DNA from: Tritrichomonas musculus
Taxonomy: Eukaryota; Parabasalia; Tritrichomonadida; Tritrichomonadidae
Direction of reading: 5' to 3'
Assembly (NCBI GenBank): GCA_039105265.1
Contig: JAPFFF010000014.1
Location: 806,001-870,000, forward strand
Length of the DNA: 64,000 bases
Positions 20,255 through 30,977 of the stretch are shown here, one piece after another. The notes beneath the pieces are model-generated. The model did no database searches. It was given only the letters and a program-made list of their open reading frames with translations, and had not been told where the DNA came from. Position 1 is the first letter of the stretch. Each line of letters begins with the position of its first letter. A program made the position numbers and the translations under genes.

Positions 20255-20404
20255 TAAGTTGATGAAAGATATTTAAATAATAGTTTAATTATATATTATT
20301 ATTACTTTTATGAAAAATATATAGAGAGAGGACAAGATTCCAAAATAAATAGAATATAGTCCATTTGGATATTATAATATAATTTTTGTTTGCTTAAGGC
20401 TTGC

Positions 20405-23400
20405 TCATTTGTTTTTATCTAACAAAGACTGTTCACCGCCAAATTGCTCAATGAGTTGATCAATAGATATATCACTCTGATTAGTATTGCTTGAGTCTTC
20501 GTCATTTTGAATTATAGTTTGATCTGCAATGATTTTCTCGATTAATTTATCAAAGTTAGCTTCCTCTTCGCTTTCCTGTTCAGATATTTCATCTTCTTTG
20601 TCTTGATTTCCCAATTGTAGTAATTCCTGATTTTCTTCATTTTGTACTTCATCAGTGGATTCATCATTTAACAATTCATCGTTAAGCAATTTGAATAATT
20701 GATCAGAATTCATTAAACTTTTAATTCCTTGCTCTTCACTTGAATAATCATTATTTGGCATTTCATCCAAACCTTCAAGTGGTTGTCCATCTTCATTTTG
20801 GAAGTTATCATTGAAAAATTCGTCGTTTAAAAAGTTAATAAGCTGATTTGTGTCAACTTCATTTTGATTAATGCTATTGTTTTGGTGTTCATCAACTAAA
20901 TGATGATAAAAAGGTTCTTCAATAATAGGAGGATCATTTTGGAATTGTGAGAATAAATTGTCTTCTTTTGTTTCTTCATTGATTGGTTCCTTATTCTTTA
21001 ATTCGTTGACATTCTCTTCATTAGCTTCAATATTCAATATTTCCCAAAGATTTTCCTTGTTTTCTTTTATTTCTTCATCTATTATTTCAGTACTTGGTTT
21101 TTCTACATTTATTTCGTTTGTTTCTCCCATAAAAGGATCAAAATTAAAATCTTCAGGAATTAAATTATCATTTATAATTTCTAAAGAAGATTTAGGAATT
21201 TCGTTATCTTTGATTTCGTTTAAAAATGGTTCTTCTTTAAACTCTTCAGGAATTTGGAGAATGTTTGTTTCATTTGAAATTTGATTATCTTTTTGCTCTT
21301 CCGAAATTTCTTCTAAAATTGGTTCATCTCTGATCTCTTCGAGAGTTTCTTCTTTTTTCTCCTCTGAAATTATTATTTGGTCAGCATTATTTTTATCTGA
21401 AATATCACCTGTTATTTTCTCTTCTAAAGCTTCATCTTTTTGTTCTTCTGAAGCTTGATCATTAATTGGTTGGTCAGGATTTTGTTCAACTTTAATTTCT
21501 TCTAAAGATTCTGAAACTTCTTTTTCTTTAGATTCTCTAGGAATTTGCTCTTCATTTGTTTCTTCTGAAACTTGTTCGTTATTATTTTCTCCTTCAGGAG
21601 TTTTTTCAACGATTGCTGTTTCTGGAATTTCTGATTCTTTTATTTCTTCTGGAATTTCTATTTCATTTGTTTCTTCTGGAATTTCTGATTCTTTTGTCTC
21701 TTCTTGAATTTCTATTTCATTTGTTTCTTCTGGAATTTCTGATTCTTTTGTTTCTTCTGGAATTTCTATTTCATTTGTTTCTTCTGGAATTTCTATTTCA
21801 TTTGTTTCTTCTGGAATTTCTGATTCTTTTGTTTCTTCTGGAATTTCTGATTCTTTTGTTTCTTCTGGAATTTCTATTTCATTTGTTTCTTCTGGAATTT
21901 CTGATTCTTTTGTCTCTTCTGGAATTTCTATTTCATTTGTTTCTTCTGGAATTTCTGATTCTTTTGTTTCTTCTGGAATTTCTATTTCATTTGTTTCTTC
22001 TGGAATTTCTGATTCTTTTGTTTCTTCTGGAATTTCTGATTCTTTTGTTTCTTCTGGAATTTCTATTTCATTTGTTTCTTCTGGAATTTCTGATTCTTTT
22101 GTTTCTTCTGGAATTTCTATTTCATTTGTTTCTTCTGGAATTTCTGATTCTTTTGTTTCTTCTGGAATTTCTATTTCATTTGTTTCTTCTGGAATTTCTG
22201 ATTCTTTTGTCTCTTCTGGAATTTCTGATTCTTTTGTTTCTTCTGGAATTTCTGATTCTTTTGTTTCTTCTGGAATTTCTATTTCATTTGTTTCTTCTGG
22301 AATTTCTGATTCTTTTGTTTCTTCTGGAATTTGCTCTTGTGAGGTTTCATTATCATTTTGCTCCGCAGCAGTTGTCTCATCTAGGATTTGTTCATTATTA
22401 ATTTCTTCGAGATTAGCTTCTTCTTTCTCATCTGCTGATGTGATTTCCGGTTTTTCTTCTTCTGAAACTTGATCAATCTTTATATCTTCTGACACTGGTT
22501 CATCATTTGCTTCTACCAAAACTTCATCTGATACTTTTTCATCATGATTCTGGTCGTCTTCTTTTTCGTTAAGAATTTCATCCTTTTGTTCATCTGAAAT
22601 TAATTCAATTGATTCTTCATTGTTAATTTTATCAATTTTTGGTTCTTCTAAGGTATCAATTTTCATTGCTTTGTTAGAATTTGGTTCATTATCAATATCT
22701 TCTTTTTGTTCTTCTGGAATAGATTCAATCTGAATTTCTTCTTCTGGAATTTGTTGGCTATTATCATCTTCTTTTTGTTCTTGGGAAGTTTCTTCAACCT
22801 TTATTCCTTCTTGAATTTGATTTTCAATATTTTCTTCAGAAATAACTATTTCTTTTTGTTCTTCAAGAATTGATTCTGCCTTAATTTCTTCATTAACTTC
22901 TTCGTCTTTAATTTCCTCTAAAATTTCATTTTCTTTTGTTTCTTCAAAATTAAATACTTCTTCAGATATAGCTTCTTTTTGTTCTTCTGGAATTGATTCA
23001 ACGTGGATTTCTTCTAGAATTTGATCGTTATTAATATCTTCTTTCTGTTCTTGTGTAATTTCTTCATCTTTTATTTCTTCTTGAATTAGATCATTTATTT
23101 GTTCTTTTGTTTCTTCATTATTTGCTTCTTTTGAAATTTCCTCATCTTTTGGCTCTTCAGGAACTAATTCGACTTTATTTTCTTCGATTTCTTTTGTTTC
23201 ATTAATTTCTACGATTAACTCATCTTCTTTTTGTTCTTCCAAAACTTGACCAACGCTTGGTTCCACTGGTATTTCTTCATTTTGTTCTTCTGAAATTTCA
23301 TTGGCTTCTGTTTCTTCATTATTTGCTTCTTTTGAAATTTCTTCATCTTTTGGTTCTTCAGGAACTAATTCGACTTTATTTTCTTCAATTTCTTTTGTTT

Positions 23401-25561
23401 CATTAATTTCGACAATTATTTCATCTTCTTTTTGTTCTTCCAAAATTTGATCAACGATTGTTTCCACTGGCATTTCTTCTTTATATTCTTCTGTGATTTG
23501 TTCCTGTTCATTCAAAACTTCGATTTCTTTTATTTCTTCGTTTTTAGAAGCATCTTCAACTTCTTCTGTTTCTGGTGATGGTTCTTCAGAAGGTTGATTT
23601 AGTTCTTTGTTGTTTTGTGATGATACCTCCAAATTTGCATTGTTAGAATCTTGTTCAAAGTTTTGTTCTTTGTTTTCTGGTGATTCTTGTTCATCTTTGT
23701 CTGTTTCTTTAACATTTTGTTCCTCAGATTGATTATCTTCTGTACTTTCCTTATCAAAATTAATGTCGGATATATGATTTTGCTGAGTTGGGTTTGATGA
23801 GTTACCTTCTCCTTCCTGCAGTTCTAAAGCCATTAATTCTGCAGTTGATGGTTGATTTGTAGTATGCTTGATTTTGATTTGTGAAATTTCACCATCTTCT
23901 GGATTGGCAATATTTCCATCGATATCAATATCAATCTCACTTGGATGAACTTCTTCTAATTCTTCATCATCATTGATTTTCTTGGGGATTGCGAACGAGT
24001 CATTTGCAATATTTGGGTTTATCATTACTTCAGATGGTTCTTTCGCAACTTCATCACGATCCTCTTCTTCTTCTTCAATTACAAATATCTCATCAGCTAA
24101 AGATACGTTGGGATGGCAATCTTGGGCAATAATTGGCTCTGGTTCGATTGCATCATTTCCTAATGAAACCTCTGGTTCAGTTTTATCTGATAAATCATAT
24201 ATAATTGAACTATTATTTTGGCTCAAATTTGGTTGAATTGTTGGAATATTAGCATTTTCATTGCATTTTGATTCAATCATTGCAATGTCTTGTTCCGTTT
24301 CAGTAGAACATATTGGTTTAGAAAATCCAAATTTATTCTTTTCATTCGAAATGTGGTTGCTTGTTGAAGAAATTGAAAAGTCTTCTCTTCCGGTGAGAGC
24401 AGACGGTGAATCAATTTTAACTGGAATTTTCGACTTTGGATTTGTTGGTGTTTTAGGTGAGGCAGCGTTTTGAACTGTTTTATGAGGAGTATTTGATGAT
24501 GATAAAAATACGTTTGCCATTTCAAATATAAGAGGAATTGAAACATTTTGCTTGTTATTGTTCATTAAAGATGGTTCCATTATATCATGGTAAACTTTTT
24601 TAATTGGCGAGTCTTCTGGCTGTGATGAGAATTCTGTTTGAGTAGGTGTTCCATCTATAATGGATGGCTTTAAAACTTGAAGTTTAACAAATTTAGGAGT
24701 AGTTGAAAGTTCATTCTTATTTTTATTAGATGATGCAGCCTTCATGCTTGATCTAATTTTCTTTGATGGCGATTCGCATCCAATTTTTTCTTGTTGAACA
24801 ATGTAATCTAAGCTATCTTTTGTATGAATATTGAATGCTTTTTGGAATGGTGAAATGGGTGATTCTACTGGAGATATTGCAGCTAATGTAGGAGTTGTGT
24901 TTAATTTTTTTAATGAAGTTTCCAAGCCAGTGTTATTTAAATTTGTATGTGAAATTAATTTAGGTGATTCAGGATTATTATTTGTTGAACTCTTAGAAGT
25001 TGGATTTTTAAGTTCATTTGATGCACTGCCAAGTTGCTTGGTTAAATTTTGAAACATTGAAACAGCTTGTTGGTTCTTGAGTTTAGATACTGATGAGGCA
25101 TTATATTTTTGTAATTCATTTATAATCTTTTTTTCATTTCCACGATTTAAAGTTATTGGGCTAAGTGTTTCTAATAACCAACCATCAAATAGAAGAGGTT
25201 GAACATCGAGAACAAGCTTATTTGCTTGATCAATCTCATCCATTGTTACTGGCCTTCCATCAATCAACTTAATTGTTGTACCGATTGAAATTAGGAGCAT
25301 TAATCTGTAATTTTCATTTGAAGAAATTGGGGAGCCTGACAATGAAATGGTGGTTAATTTTTTATTAAAAAATACACCTTTCAAATCAGAAACCAAAGAA
25401 TTTGTAGCAATAAGAGTAGATAATCTATTATATCGTTTTATGAACTGAATACTATTTAAATTTGAGTTTGACACATCAACATATGTCGAACTACATGGAA
25501 TAGATGCCTCTTTTATTGTTCGACGGGTTGGTTGTGGTATATTTTCTTTTTTTACGAACAT
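20405..25561 (-). CDS. LRR protein with giant Glu-rich repeat tail, about 1,718 aa
   Basis: The start is set at the ATG at 25559-25561; the frame extends upstream only to a TTG. Residues 20-110 look like a few leucine-rich repeats closed by an LRRcap-like end (TIKLIDGRPVTMDEIDQA), an arrangement found in ciliary and centrosomal proteins. Residues 150-500 are Ser/Pro/Thr/Lys-rich and disordered. From about 560 to the end the chain is extremely acidic, built of decayed EEQKEDE/EEIKDEE-type modules. It includes about 26 tandem nine-residue units (EIPEETKES or EIPEETNEI) and a two-copy block of about 66 residues. Function unknown; an elongated, possibly cytoskeletal scaffold is an inference. Confidence 0.75.
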   Translation of the reverse strand: MFVKKENIPQPTRRTIKEASIPCSSTYVDVSNSNLNSIQFIKRYNRLSTLIATNSLVSDLKGVFFNKKLTTISLSGSPISSNENYRLMLLISIGTTIKLIDGRPVTMDEIDQANKLVLDVQPLLFDGWLLETLSPITLNRGNEKKIINELQKYNASSVSKLKNQQAVSMFQNLTKQLGSASNELKNPTSKSSTNNNPESPKLISHTNLNNTGLETSLKKLNTTPTLAAISPVESPISPFQKAFNIHTKDSLDYIVQQEKIGCESPSKKIRSSMKAASSNKNKNELSTTPKFVKLQVLKPSIIDGTPTQTEFSSQPEDSPIKKVYHDIMEPSLMNNNKQNVSIPLIFEMANVFLSSSNTPHKTVQNAASPKTPTNPKSKIPVKIDSPSALTGREDFSISSTSNHISNEKNKFGFSKPICSTETEQDIAMIESKCNENANIPTIQPNLSQNNSSIIYDLSDKTEPEVSLGNDAIEPEPIIAQDCHPNVSLADEIFVIEEEEEDRDEVAKEPSEVMINPNIANDSFAIPKKINDDEELEEVHPSEIDIDIDGNIANPEDGEISQIKIKHTTNQPSTAELMALELQEGEGNSSNPTQQNHISDINFDKESTEDNQSEEQNVKETDKDEQESPENKEQNFEQDSNNANLEVSSQNNKELNQPSEEPSPETEEVEDASKNEEIKEIEVLNEQEQITEEYKEEMPVETIVDQILEEQKEDEIIVEINETKEIEENKVELVPEEPKDEEISKEANNEETEANEISEEQNEEIPVEPSVGQVLEEQKEDELIVEINETKEIEENKVELVPEEPKDEEISKEANNEETKEQINDLIQEEIKDEEITQEQKEDINNDQILEEIHVESIPEEQKEAISEEVFNFEETKENEILEEIKDEEVNEEIKAESILEEQKEIVISEENIENQIQEGIKVEETSQEQKEDDNSQQIPEEEIQIESIPEEQKEDIDNEPNSNKAMKIDTLEEPKIDKINNEESIELISDEQKDEILNEKEDDQNHDEKVSDEVLVEANDEPVSEDIKIDQVSEEEKPEITSADEKEEANLEEINNEQILDETTAAEQNDNETSQEQIPEETKESEIPEETNEIEIPEETKESEIPEETKESEIPEETKESEIPEETNEIEIPEETKESEIPEETNEIEIPEETKESEIPEETNEIEIPEETKESEIPEETKESEIPEETNEIEIPEETKESEIPEETNEIEIPEETKESEIPEETNEIEIPEETKESEIPEETKESEIPEETNEIEIPEETNEIEIPEETKESEIPEETNEIEIQEETKESEIPEETNEIEIPEEIKESEIPETAIVEKTPEGENNNEQVSEETNEEQIPRESKEKEVSESLEEIKVEQNPDQPINDQASEEQKDEALEEKITGDISDKNNADQIIISEEKKEETLEEIRDEPILEEISEEQKDNQISNETNILQIPEEFKEEPFLNEIKDNEIPKSSLEIINDNLIPEDFNFDPFMGETNEINVEKPSTEIIDEEIKENKENLWEILNIEANEENVNELKNKEPINEETKEDNLFSQFQNDPPIIEEPFYHHLVDEHQNNSINQNEVDTNQLINFLNDEFFNDNFQNEDGQPLEGLDEMPNNDYSSEEQGIKSLMNSDQLFKLLNDELLNDESTDEVQNEENQELLQLGNQDKEDEISEQESEEEANFDKLIEKIIADQTIIQNDEDSSNTNQSDISIDQLIEQFGGEQSLLDKNK
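21621..22340 (-). repeat. About 26 x 27-bp coding minisatellite
   Basis: In-frame tandem array inside the LRR protein. Two unit types, encoding EIPEETKES and EIPEETNEI, alternate in runs. The units are nearly identical at DNA level, so the array is recent or kept uniform. Copy number may be misassembled. Confidence 0.9.
23090..23490 (-). repeat. Two-copy tandem block of about 200 bp in the LRR protein
   Basis: Two adjacent copies share the core VEINETKEIEENKVELV and the following PEEPKDEEISKEANNEE with few differences. An in-frame duplication of about 66 codons. Confidence 0.8.
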
Positions 25562-25628
25562 TTTATAATATATTTGATTTTTTAAACGTACACAAAGCAA
25601 ATACAAATGAGGATAAATGCTTTGGAGG

Positions 25629-25630
<2 letters not shown>

Positions 25631-25660
<30 letters not shown>
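25631..25660. repeat. 30-base T run
   Basis: Homopolymer in the spacer between the exportin gene and the LRR gene, just upstream of the LRR start (minus strand). Confidence 0.9.
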
Positions 25661-25662
<2 letters not shown>

Positions 25663-25747
25663 CATAAAACTTTTCAACAAAAAGAGATAAAAATACTATA
25701 TTATTTATAACAAGATAGCTGTGTATAAAATATATATAATAAATATA

Positions 25748-28603
25748 TTATTGAATTTGTAAAACTTGTGTGAATGATCCCTGATTGCTGTTCTCTTCTT
25801 GAGGATCAGCTTTAAATACATCAGCATCATTTGGTGACATCCTTTTTATCAAAATCAAGAAATCTGAGAAAACTCTTGTTAAACCAATTCCAAAAGCCTT
25901 CTTCTTTATAGTCTCAAAGAAATTCAAAAACATGTTTGGCATTGGTTCTTCTACATTTTGTTTGATAGCGCTCAAAAATATGTTTGTAAAATCAGGTGTA
26001 TTTATAACATTATGTTGAGATGCTTTGTTTAGAATATTCCTAACTATTTGAATAAGTCTAACTGTTAAATTCTTATGCATCATATCAGTTAACGAAGAGA
26101 AAACAGAAGACAAAATTGAAGGTATATTATTATTATTGAGATTTTCTGCAAATCTTTGAGGATTTGAATTATTATTTATGAAAAAGTTTGCTCCTTCAAT
26201 TCCTTTTACGTTATCATCAATATTTAGACTTCGAATTGAATCATTAATTAAAGTAACATAAAAAGGGAGCTCTAAACTTTTAATTCCAAAACTATTTAAT
26301 AATGTCATTGTTGGTGCAAGGTTAATAAGATTTGTTGAAACTGCAGGTTCGACAAATGTTTGAATGATATTAGGGAATAATTTATCAATTTCACGATGTC
26401 GTGAATGAACAACAGAAATGAAATTATAAAAGCAGTCATCAATAGGAACTCGATTTTGCAAGTTGATTTGATTTTTTTCAACCATCCAAGAAAGAATTAA
26501 ATTAAATCGTTCTTCATTGAAAGGCTCGTTTCTAGATGCAATCGAATCAGCGTCAATTATTTTATCTAGCATTTGATTCGGTTGATCTGAATGAATTACT
26601 TGATTTGTTAAATCTAAAACTTTTGGCCATAAAAATGACATCAAAATTTGGCTCGATTCATGAGCACATTCGCAAGCCTCTTTCATGCAATCAAAAATTT
26701 TATCAAGTTCGAAAAATGCATCCATTGCTAAAATGAGTGGAGTTGCAAGTTTTTCATATAATTGACTCATTTGCTCATTTGAACTCATTAATGAAATTAA
26801 TGATGCTGCCATTTTGAACATTCTTACTGCATCATCATGTTCCAACTTTTTCAAATATGTTTCTGAATATTCACAAATGGTGGAAATTGATTGCTCATTT
26901 AAAAAGTTGCTTTTAGCTCTACGTGATGCATAATATAATGCATTTGTTGCTGCAGTTGTAATTGGTGGATTTTCGTCAATTGCACATTTTATTGCAAATT
27001 CAATGAAATTCATGTAGAATTGGCCATCTTTATCAAATGATAATGTATGTGAAATGCAATAAAGAAGAGAAATAAAGAACTCTGGATTGGTTTCACCTGA
27101 TTGACAAAAATTATAAAGTTCAGTTAATTCACCATTTAATAAACTGAGATCAAATGTTGATTTTTGACATAGTTCTAAATTTCCTATTCCATAGCAAAGA
27201 GCTACCGATGGTGATTGCTCTTTCAAAAATTTTATCATTCCGCCAAAATCAATTGTTGCAAGCGTCGACCAGGTGTTTTTTGATTTGCTTGGGAAAAATA
27301 TATCAAATGCATTGGTAGATGAATAGTCATTATCAATTATATCTTTTACATTCACGTCACTCATTTCATCGTTATAATGATCATATGGAAGACATTGAAA
27401 AAGAGATTCTCTTATTGAAGGAATTATCCCCTTTACAAATTCATATGTCGGCTTGTAACAATCTTGTTGGTTGTTATTGATTTCCATATGAATCTGATTA
27501 AATAAAATTGACCAAAATGACCAATATTCGTCGTTTAATAATTCAGGATTTCGAATAGATAAGAATACATTAATGATATAAAGTAGTCTCTGGCTTAAAT
27601 CTTGTGGTCCAAATTGCATTTCTTCCATCGTCTTTTTCATTGATTCAGTTAGGCCTGATGAATTTGTGGGATCAAAAAGGTATAGCAAAGGTGTCATATA
27701 TTCTGTTAAAAAAGCTAATAAAAAATTTAATATTCTCGAGTCAGAAGTGATATGTTTTCCATCAGGAAGAATTGAAGTAGGTGAGCTTAAAGAGCATACA
27801 ACCATCGGTACTATTGAAGCAAATGACATTGAATCTATTCTTCTTAATAATAAAGTCTTAATACATTCAAGTGTTTGAGGTAATATTTTTTCAATGAGAA
27901 CAAACCGAAAACAGATGTCACGAAACAAATTTAATGATGGCATTATTTGATCACTTTCAGACCATTTTAAAAATCCATTAAATATTTTTAATCCATCTGG
28001 TACCAAATTTTCATTTGAAAAACATGTTGTGACATGCGAGTATAAAATAGATGAATTCGCGAGCAGCAAATTTCGTAGAAATTGTATTCTTTTTGGTGTA
28101 ATCAATTTTGACATATCAATTGATGATATAAATTGGCCTATAAAACTAAAGTAATGCGCTCTTTCTAATTCGTTATCTATATTTGAAAGGTTTGAAAAAA
28201 ATATTAGGTTCAGATCTGGCCATTCATCAGGAAATTCAAAAAGAGCAATATTAACAAGAATATCGACAATCATGTTAAAGAGAGGATGGTTCTCATCTAA
28301 AGCTACATATTTAAAGAAATCAAAAACCTGATTTCTAATACTGACTCGAGCTTCTTTTGGAATCTTTCCCCAAATAGATGGAATCTGTGTTTTAATCAAA
28401 GTAGCAGCATAAAATTTGTGAGTTGGTGAAAAATTGGGATCAACCAAGATTTGAGTCGCCAAAAATATTCCATTTTCTGAATATGTCCATTGTTCTAAAT
28501 ACGATAGCGCATTTTGTATTAACGATTGATCTTGATTTTGATTTGCTGGTGTATTTGCGATGTTAATTGCATTTAAAATAGTATTGATTGTAAAATCATC
28601 CAT
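25748..28603 (-). CDS. Exportin/importin-beta superfamily protein (XPO1-like), 951 aa
   Basis: A HEAT-repeat karyopherin. The N-terminal region has the Xpo1-type signatures: YAATLIKTQIPSIWGKIPKEARVSIRNQVFDFF (family KTRW...LP...IR) and LFEFPDEWPDLNLIFF (family QEWPKHWPTFI). The middle has ELLNDEYWSFWSILF. The C-terminus FSDFLILIKRMSPNDADVF fits the exportin ending LRDFLVQIKEFAGEDTSDLF. Such proteins carry cargo through nuclear pores with RanGTP. At 951 residues it is shorter than XPO1 (about 1,070) and quite diverged, so another exportin class is possible. The expected hydrophobic NES groove cannot be judged by eye. The ATG is preceded by TTTCAAAATTTTAAGGA. Confidence 0.8.
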   Translation of the reverse strand: MDDFTINTILNAINIANTPANQNQDQSLIQNALSYLEQWTYSENGIFLATQILVDPNFSPTHKFYAATLIKTQIPSIWGKIPKEARVSIRNQVFDFFKYVALDENHPLFNMIVDILVNIALFEFPDEWPDLNLIFFSNLSNIDNELERAHYFSFIGQFISSIDMSKLITPKRIQFLRNLLLANSSILYSHVTTCFSNENLVPDGLKIFNGFLKWSESDQIMPSLNLFRDICFRFVLIEKILPQTLECIKTLLLRRIDSMSFASIVPMVVCSLSSPTSILPDGKHITSDSRILNFLLAFLTEYMTPLLYLFDPTNSSGLTESMKKTMEEMQFGPQDLSQRLLYIINVFLSIRNPELLNDEYWSFWSILFNQIHMEINNNQQDCYKPTYEFVKGIIPSIRESLFQCLPYDHYNDEMSDVNVKDIIDNDYSSTNAFDIFFPSKSKNTWSTLATIDFGGMIKFLKEQSPSVALCYGIGNLELCQKSTFDLSLLNGELTELYNFCQSGETNPEFFISLLYCISHTLSFDKDGQFYMNFIEFAIKCAIDENPPITTAATNALYYASRRAKSNFLNEQSISTICEYSETYLKKLEHDDAVRMFKMAASLISLMSSNEQMSQLYEKLATPLILAMDAFFELDKIFDCMKEACECAHESSQILMSFLWPKVLDLTNQVIHSDQPNQMLDKIIDADSIASRNEPFNEERFNLILSWMVEKNQINLQNRVPIDDCFYNFISVVHSRHREIDKLFPNIIQTFVEPAVSTNLINLAPTMTLLNSFGIKSLELPFYVTLINDSIRSLNIDDNVKGIEGANFFINNNSNPQRFAENLNNNNIPSILSSVFSSLTDMMHKNLTVRLIQIVRNILNKASQHNVINTPDFTNIFLSAIKQNVEEPMPNMFLNFFETIKKKAFGIGLTRVFSDFLILIKRMSPNDADVFKADPQEENSNQGSFTQVLQIQ

Positions 28604-29956
28604 TCCTTAAAATTTTGAAAGTAGAAATTTTAAATATCTCAAAAAGTGAAATGGTTTGAATAAAATTATAGAAAAATTCAAATAATTGAAATTATTATCA
28701 ATTAAAAAAAAGAAGGCATTACTTCCACATCAAGTAATATCACAAAATATTATATCATTGCTGTTGTAAATTGATAATATCCCTTTATTAAAATCGTTTT
28801 TCTTTTGTATCTATAAATCTCTTTATGTTCATCAGAAATGCCTGATATTTTTATTCTCCCCATTGTTTGCAAATGATATTATTAAATTGTTATATCTTCT
28901 AAGTATGATTTTTAATCCTCTGCTTTTTCTTATTCTCCGATAGGAGCATGAAGGAGAGAGAAAGTTGAAAATCCATATTTGTCAATACATTTGTATCTCA
29001 AAAATCTGATATAGAGATTATCTGTCATCATGATATTAGATACGGAATGTGAAAATAATTGTAAATTATATATCGATTACTGATATCTCGAGATCTCAAA
29101 TACATTTATCTTTTTTTTTTTATGATTCATATTTTTGTTTTTAATATATATATAAATAAAAAATAGAATGCTTTAAAGCAGAGTCTAAATTCAAAAAAGT
29201 CGAAATATTAAAAATTGAATGATCTATTCAAATAATTATATCAAAAATAATCGTGAATATCAGAAAAACTCACAATTATTTTAAATATTTGTTTCGGAAA
29301 CATTTACATTAATCTTGTTTCATTCAATTTGTTTATATATTACATAATAATAAATTTTGTTACTCATCATTTTATAATTATTAAATCAAATTTGTTTGCA
29401 TTAATGATCCAAATACCAGAAAATGATAAATATTGAAAATCCCTAATAGGGATTCCCTATAGAGTTTTTTTGAAATGAAATATTACTATTTTTTCATAAA
29501 TCGCCAAATATACAAATTATCATTTTGTAAAAATAATTTATTAAAAAAATTTCGATTGATAGTTCTTGTGATATTTTTAACGATATGCTTTTCTATAATA
29601 TTGAAAAAGTGAAAAGTGAAAAATCTTTTTATCAAAATTCACTAAATTTCGTTAAGGCAATTCAAATTTCAAAATTATTGAAAACTTTAAATTAAAAAAT
29701 GGCCCATATACTCAAAAATTGAAAAAAACTAAATTTCAAATAATATTTTAAATATCAATAAATAATAAGTCATTACCTAAAAATATATTACTTAATTTAA
29801 TTGAATCATTCAACAAATTTTCACTCATTTTTGCGATGTAAAATAAAATATGTTCTGAAATTTTTAAATGTTTGCTTAAGTTTTAATTCAAAAAATTTAT
29901 AAGAAATTTTAGTGGTTTTTCTCAATAAAAATAACCGAGAAATTTATTTTTATTTA
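28604..29956. other. 1.35-kb gene-free spacer
   Basis: Lies between two divergent genes. A less A+T-rich part (about 28790-29100) contains no recognisable snRNA or tRNA. At 29438-29454 there is a perfect 17-bp palindrome AATCCCTAATAGGGATT. No ORF of note. Confidence 0.5.
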
Positions 29957-30223
29957 ATGGATTCCGTATGGTTAAACGTCAACGAAACAAAAGAAACAAA
30001 CAAAAAGCCTTATATGGGCATATTTACAGCCGATCCCGCTTTAATAGCATCTAAATTACCTCGACCTACTACTCCTTTTAGATCTCAAAATAGATTTTTC
30101 CCAATTAATTCAACAAAAAGCGATCATTATTTTTCTAACAATCTTACATTAGATTCGCCAGTTGCAACAGATACACACAATGTTTTTAAATATCGGTCTC
30201 AACCTCTTATTTCTGTTTTTTAA
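29957..30223 (+). CDS. Small protein, 88 aa, unknown
   Basis: The start is the ATG at 29957 (MDSVWLNVNETKE); the frame extends upstream only to a GTG. The protein is polar, Pro/Ser/Asn-rich and largely loop-like (GIFTADPALIASKLPRPTTPFRSQNRFFP), with no membrane or coiled-coil segment. Composition and codon use look like those of the neighbouring genes. It resembles short microtubule- or axoneme-associated peptides in style only; no family can be named. Confidence 0.6.
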   Translation: MDSVWLNVNETKETNKKPYMGIFTADPALIASKLPRPTTPFRSQNRFFPINSTKSDHYFSNNLTLDSPVATDTHNVFKYRSQPLISVF

Positions 30224-30977
30224 TAATTATAGATTATTTTTAGTATATTAGTAAATTTATTTAAAATTTATAGCTAATAATCTTTATCTCGTTTTTTTAT
30301 CTTTTTATGTATTTATATATATATTCCATATGAATTCATAGGAACTCCATATGTTTCGTAAGATATGATAGGTAAAATTATTATTCGAATCATTTATCAA
30401 ATTCAACTTTGGATTTCTTCCATTGTTGCCATTGAAAACTATACTGAATTTCATTCAAGAAATTTATTAGAAAAATGCGATCAATCTTTTTATTGAAAAT
30501 TTGAATGAGAATATTCAAACTGTTTACTAAATTTTGAAATAATCAACCATTTATTTAAATGAATAAATATCTTGTCATAAAATAAGTAAAATCTGAAAAT
30601 TATTTGGAGAAATATATTTTATTGAAATTTATAATAATATTGGGCATTGATGAAACAAATGTGATTTATGTCATATGAATTTGGAACTAAAGAAAAAAAT
30701 TTTTTTGAGAGAGTAAAATTCTATGAGTTTTCACAAAATAATTTTATATATTTCTTTGAATTTCTCAAGTATTTTTAAAAAACAACATTTGTTTTATATA
30801 GGTTTAAATCACATAACAGAATTTCTTTATTGTAGGATATTTCTTGCTCATTTTTTTTCTTGTGCAAATTAATTTACACAATTTTTATTTCCAAAAAGTA
30901 CGTTTAAGTATATTCAAAAGTTTACAAACGAAAAATTTAAACTTTTTCAAAATCAAAATAGAAAAAAGGAGGCTTTT
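30224..30977. other. 0.75-kb gene-free spacer
   Basis: A+T-rich spacer between two plus-strand genes. No ORF, RNA or inverted repeat recognised. Confidence 0.5.

Noticed and set aside
21556-22401. 281-residue plus-strand ORF of Leu/Phe repeats
   Set aside because: It is the antisense of the 27-bp coding minisatellite; the repeat unit happens to lack stops on that strand. The host frame on the minus strand is far longer and continues outside the array.
28790-29100. Less A+T-rich spacer considered as an snRNA or other RNA gene
   Set aside because: No U1, U2, U4, U5 or U6 signature, SRP or RNase P motif could be matched by eye.
29438-29454. 17-bp palindrome AATCCCTAATAGGGATT
   Set aside because: Short and isolated; no paired repeats or gene context to give it meaning.
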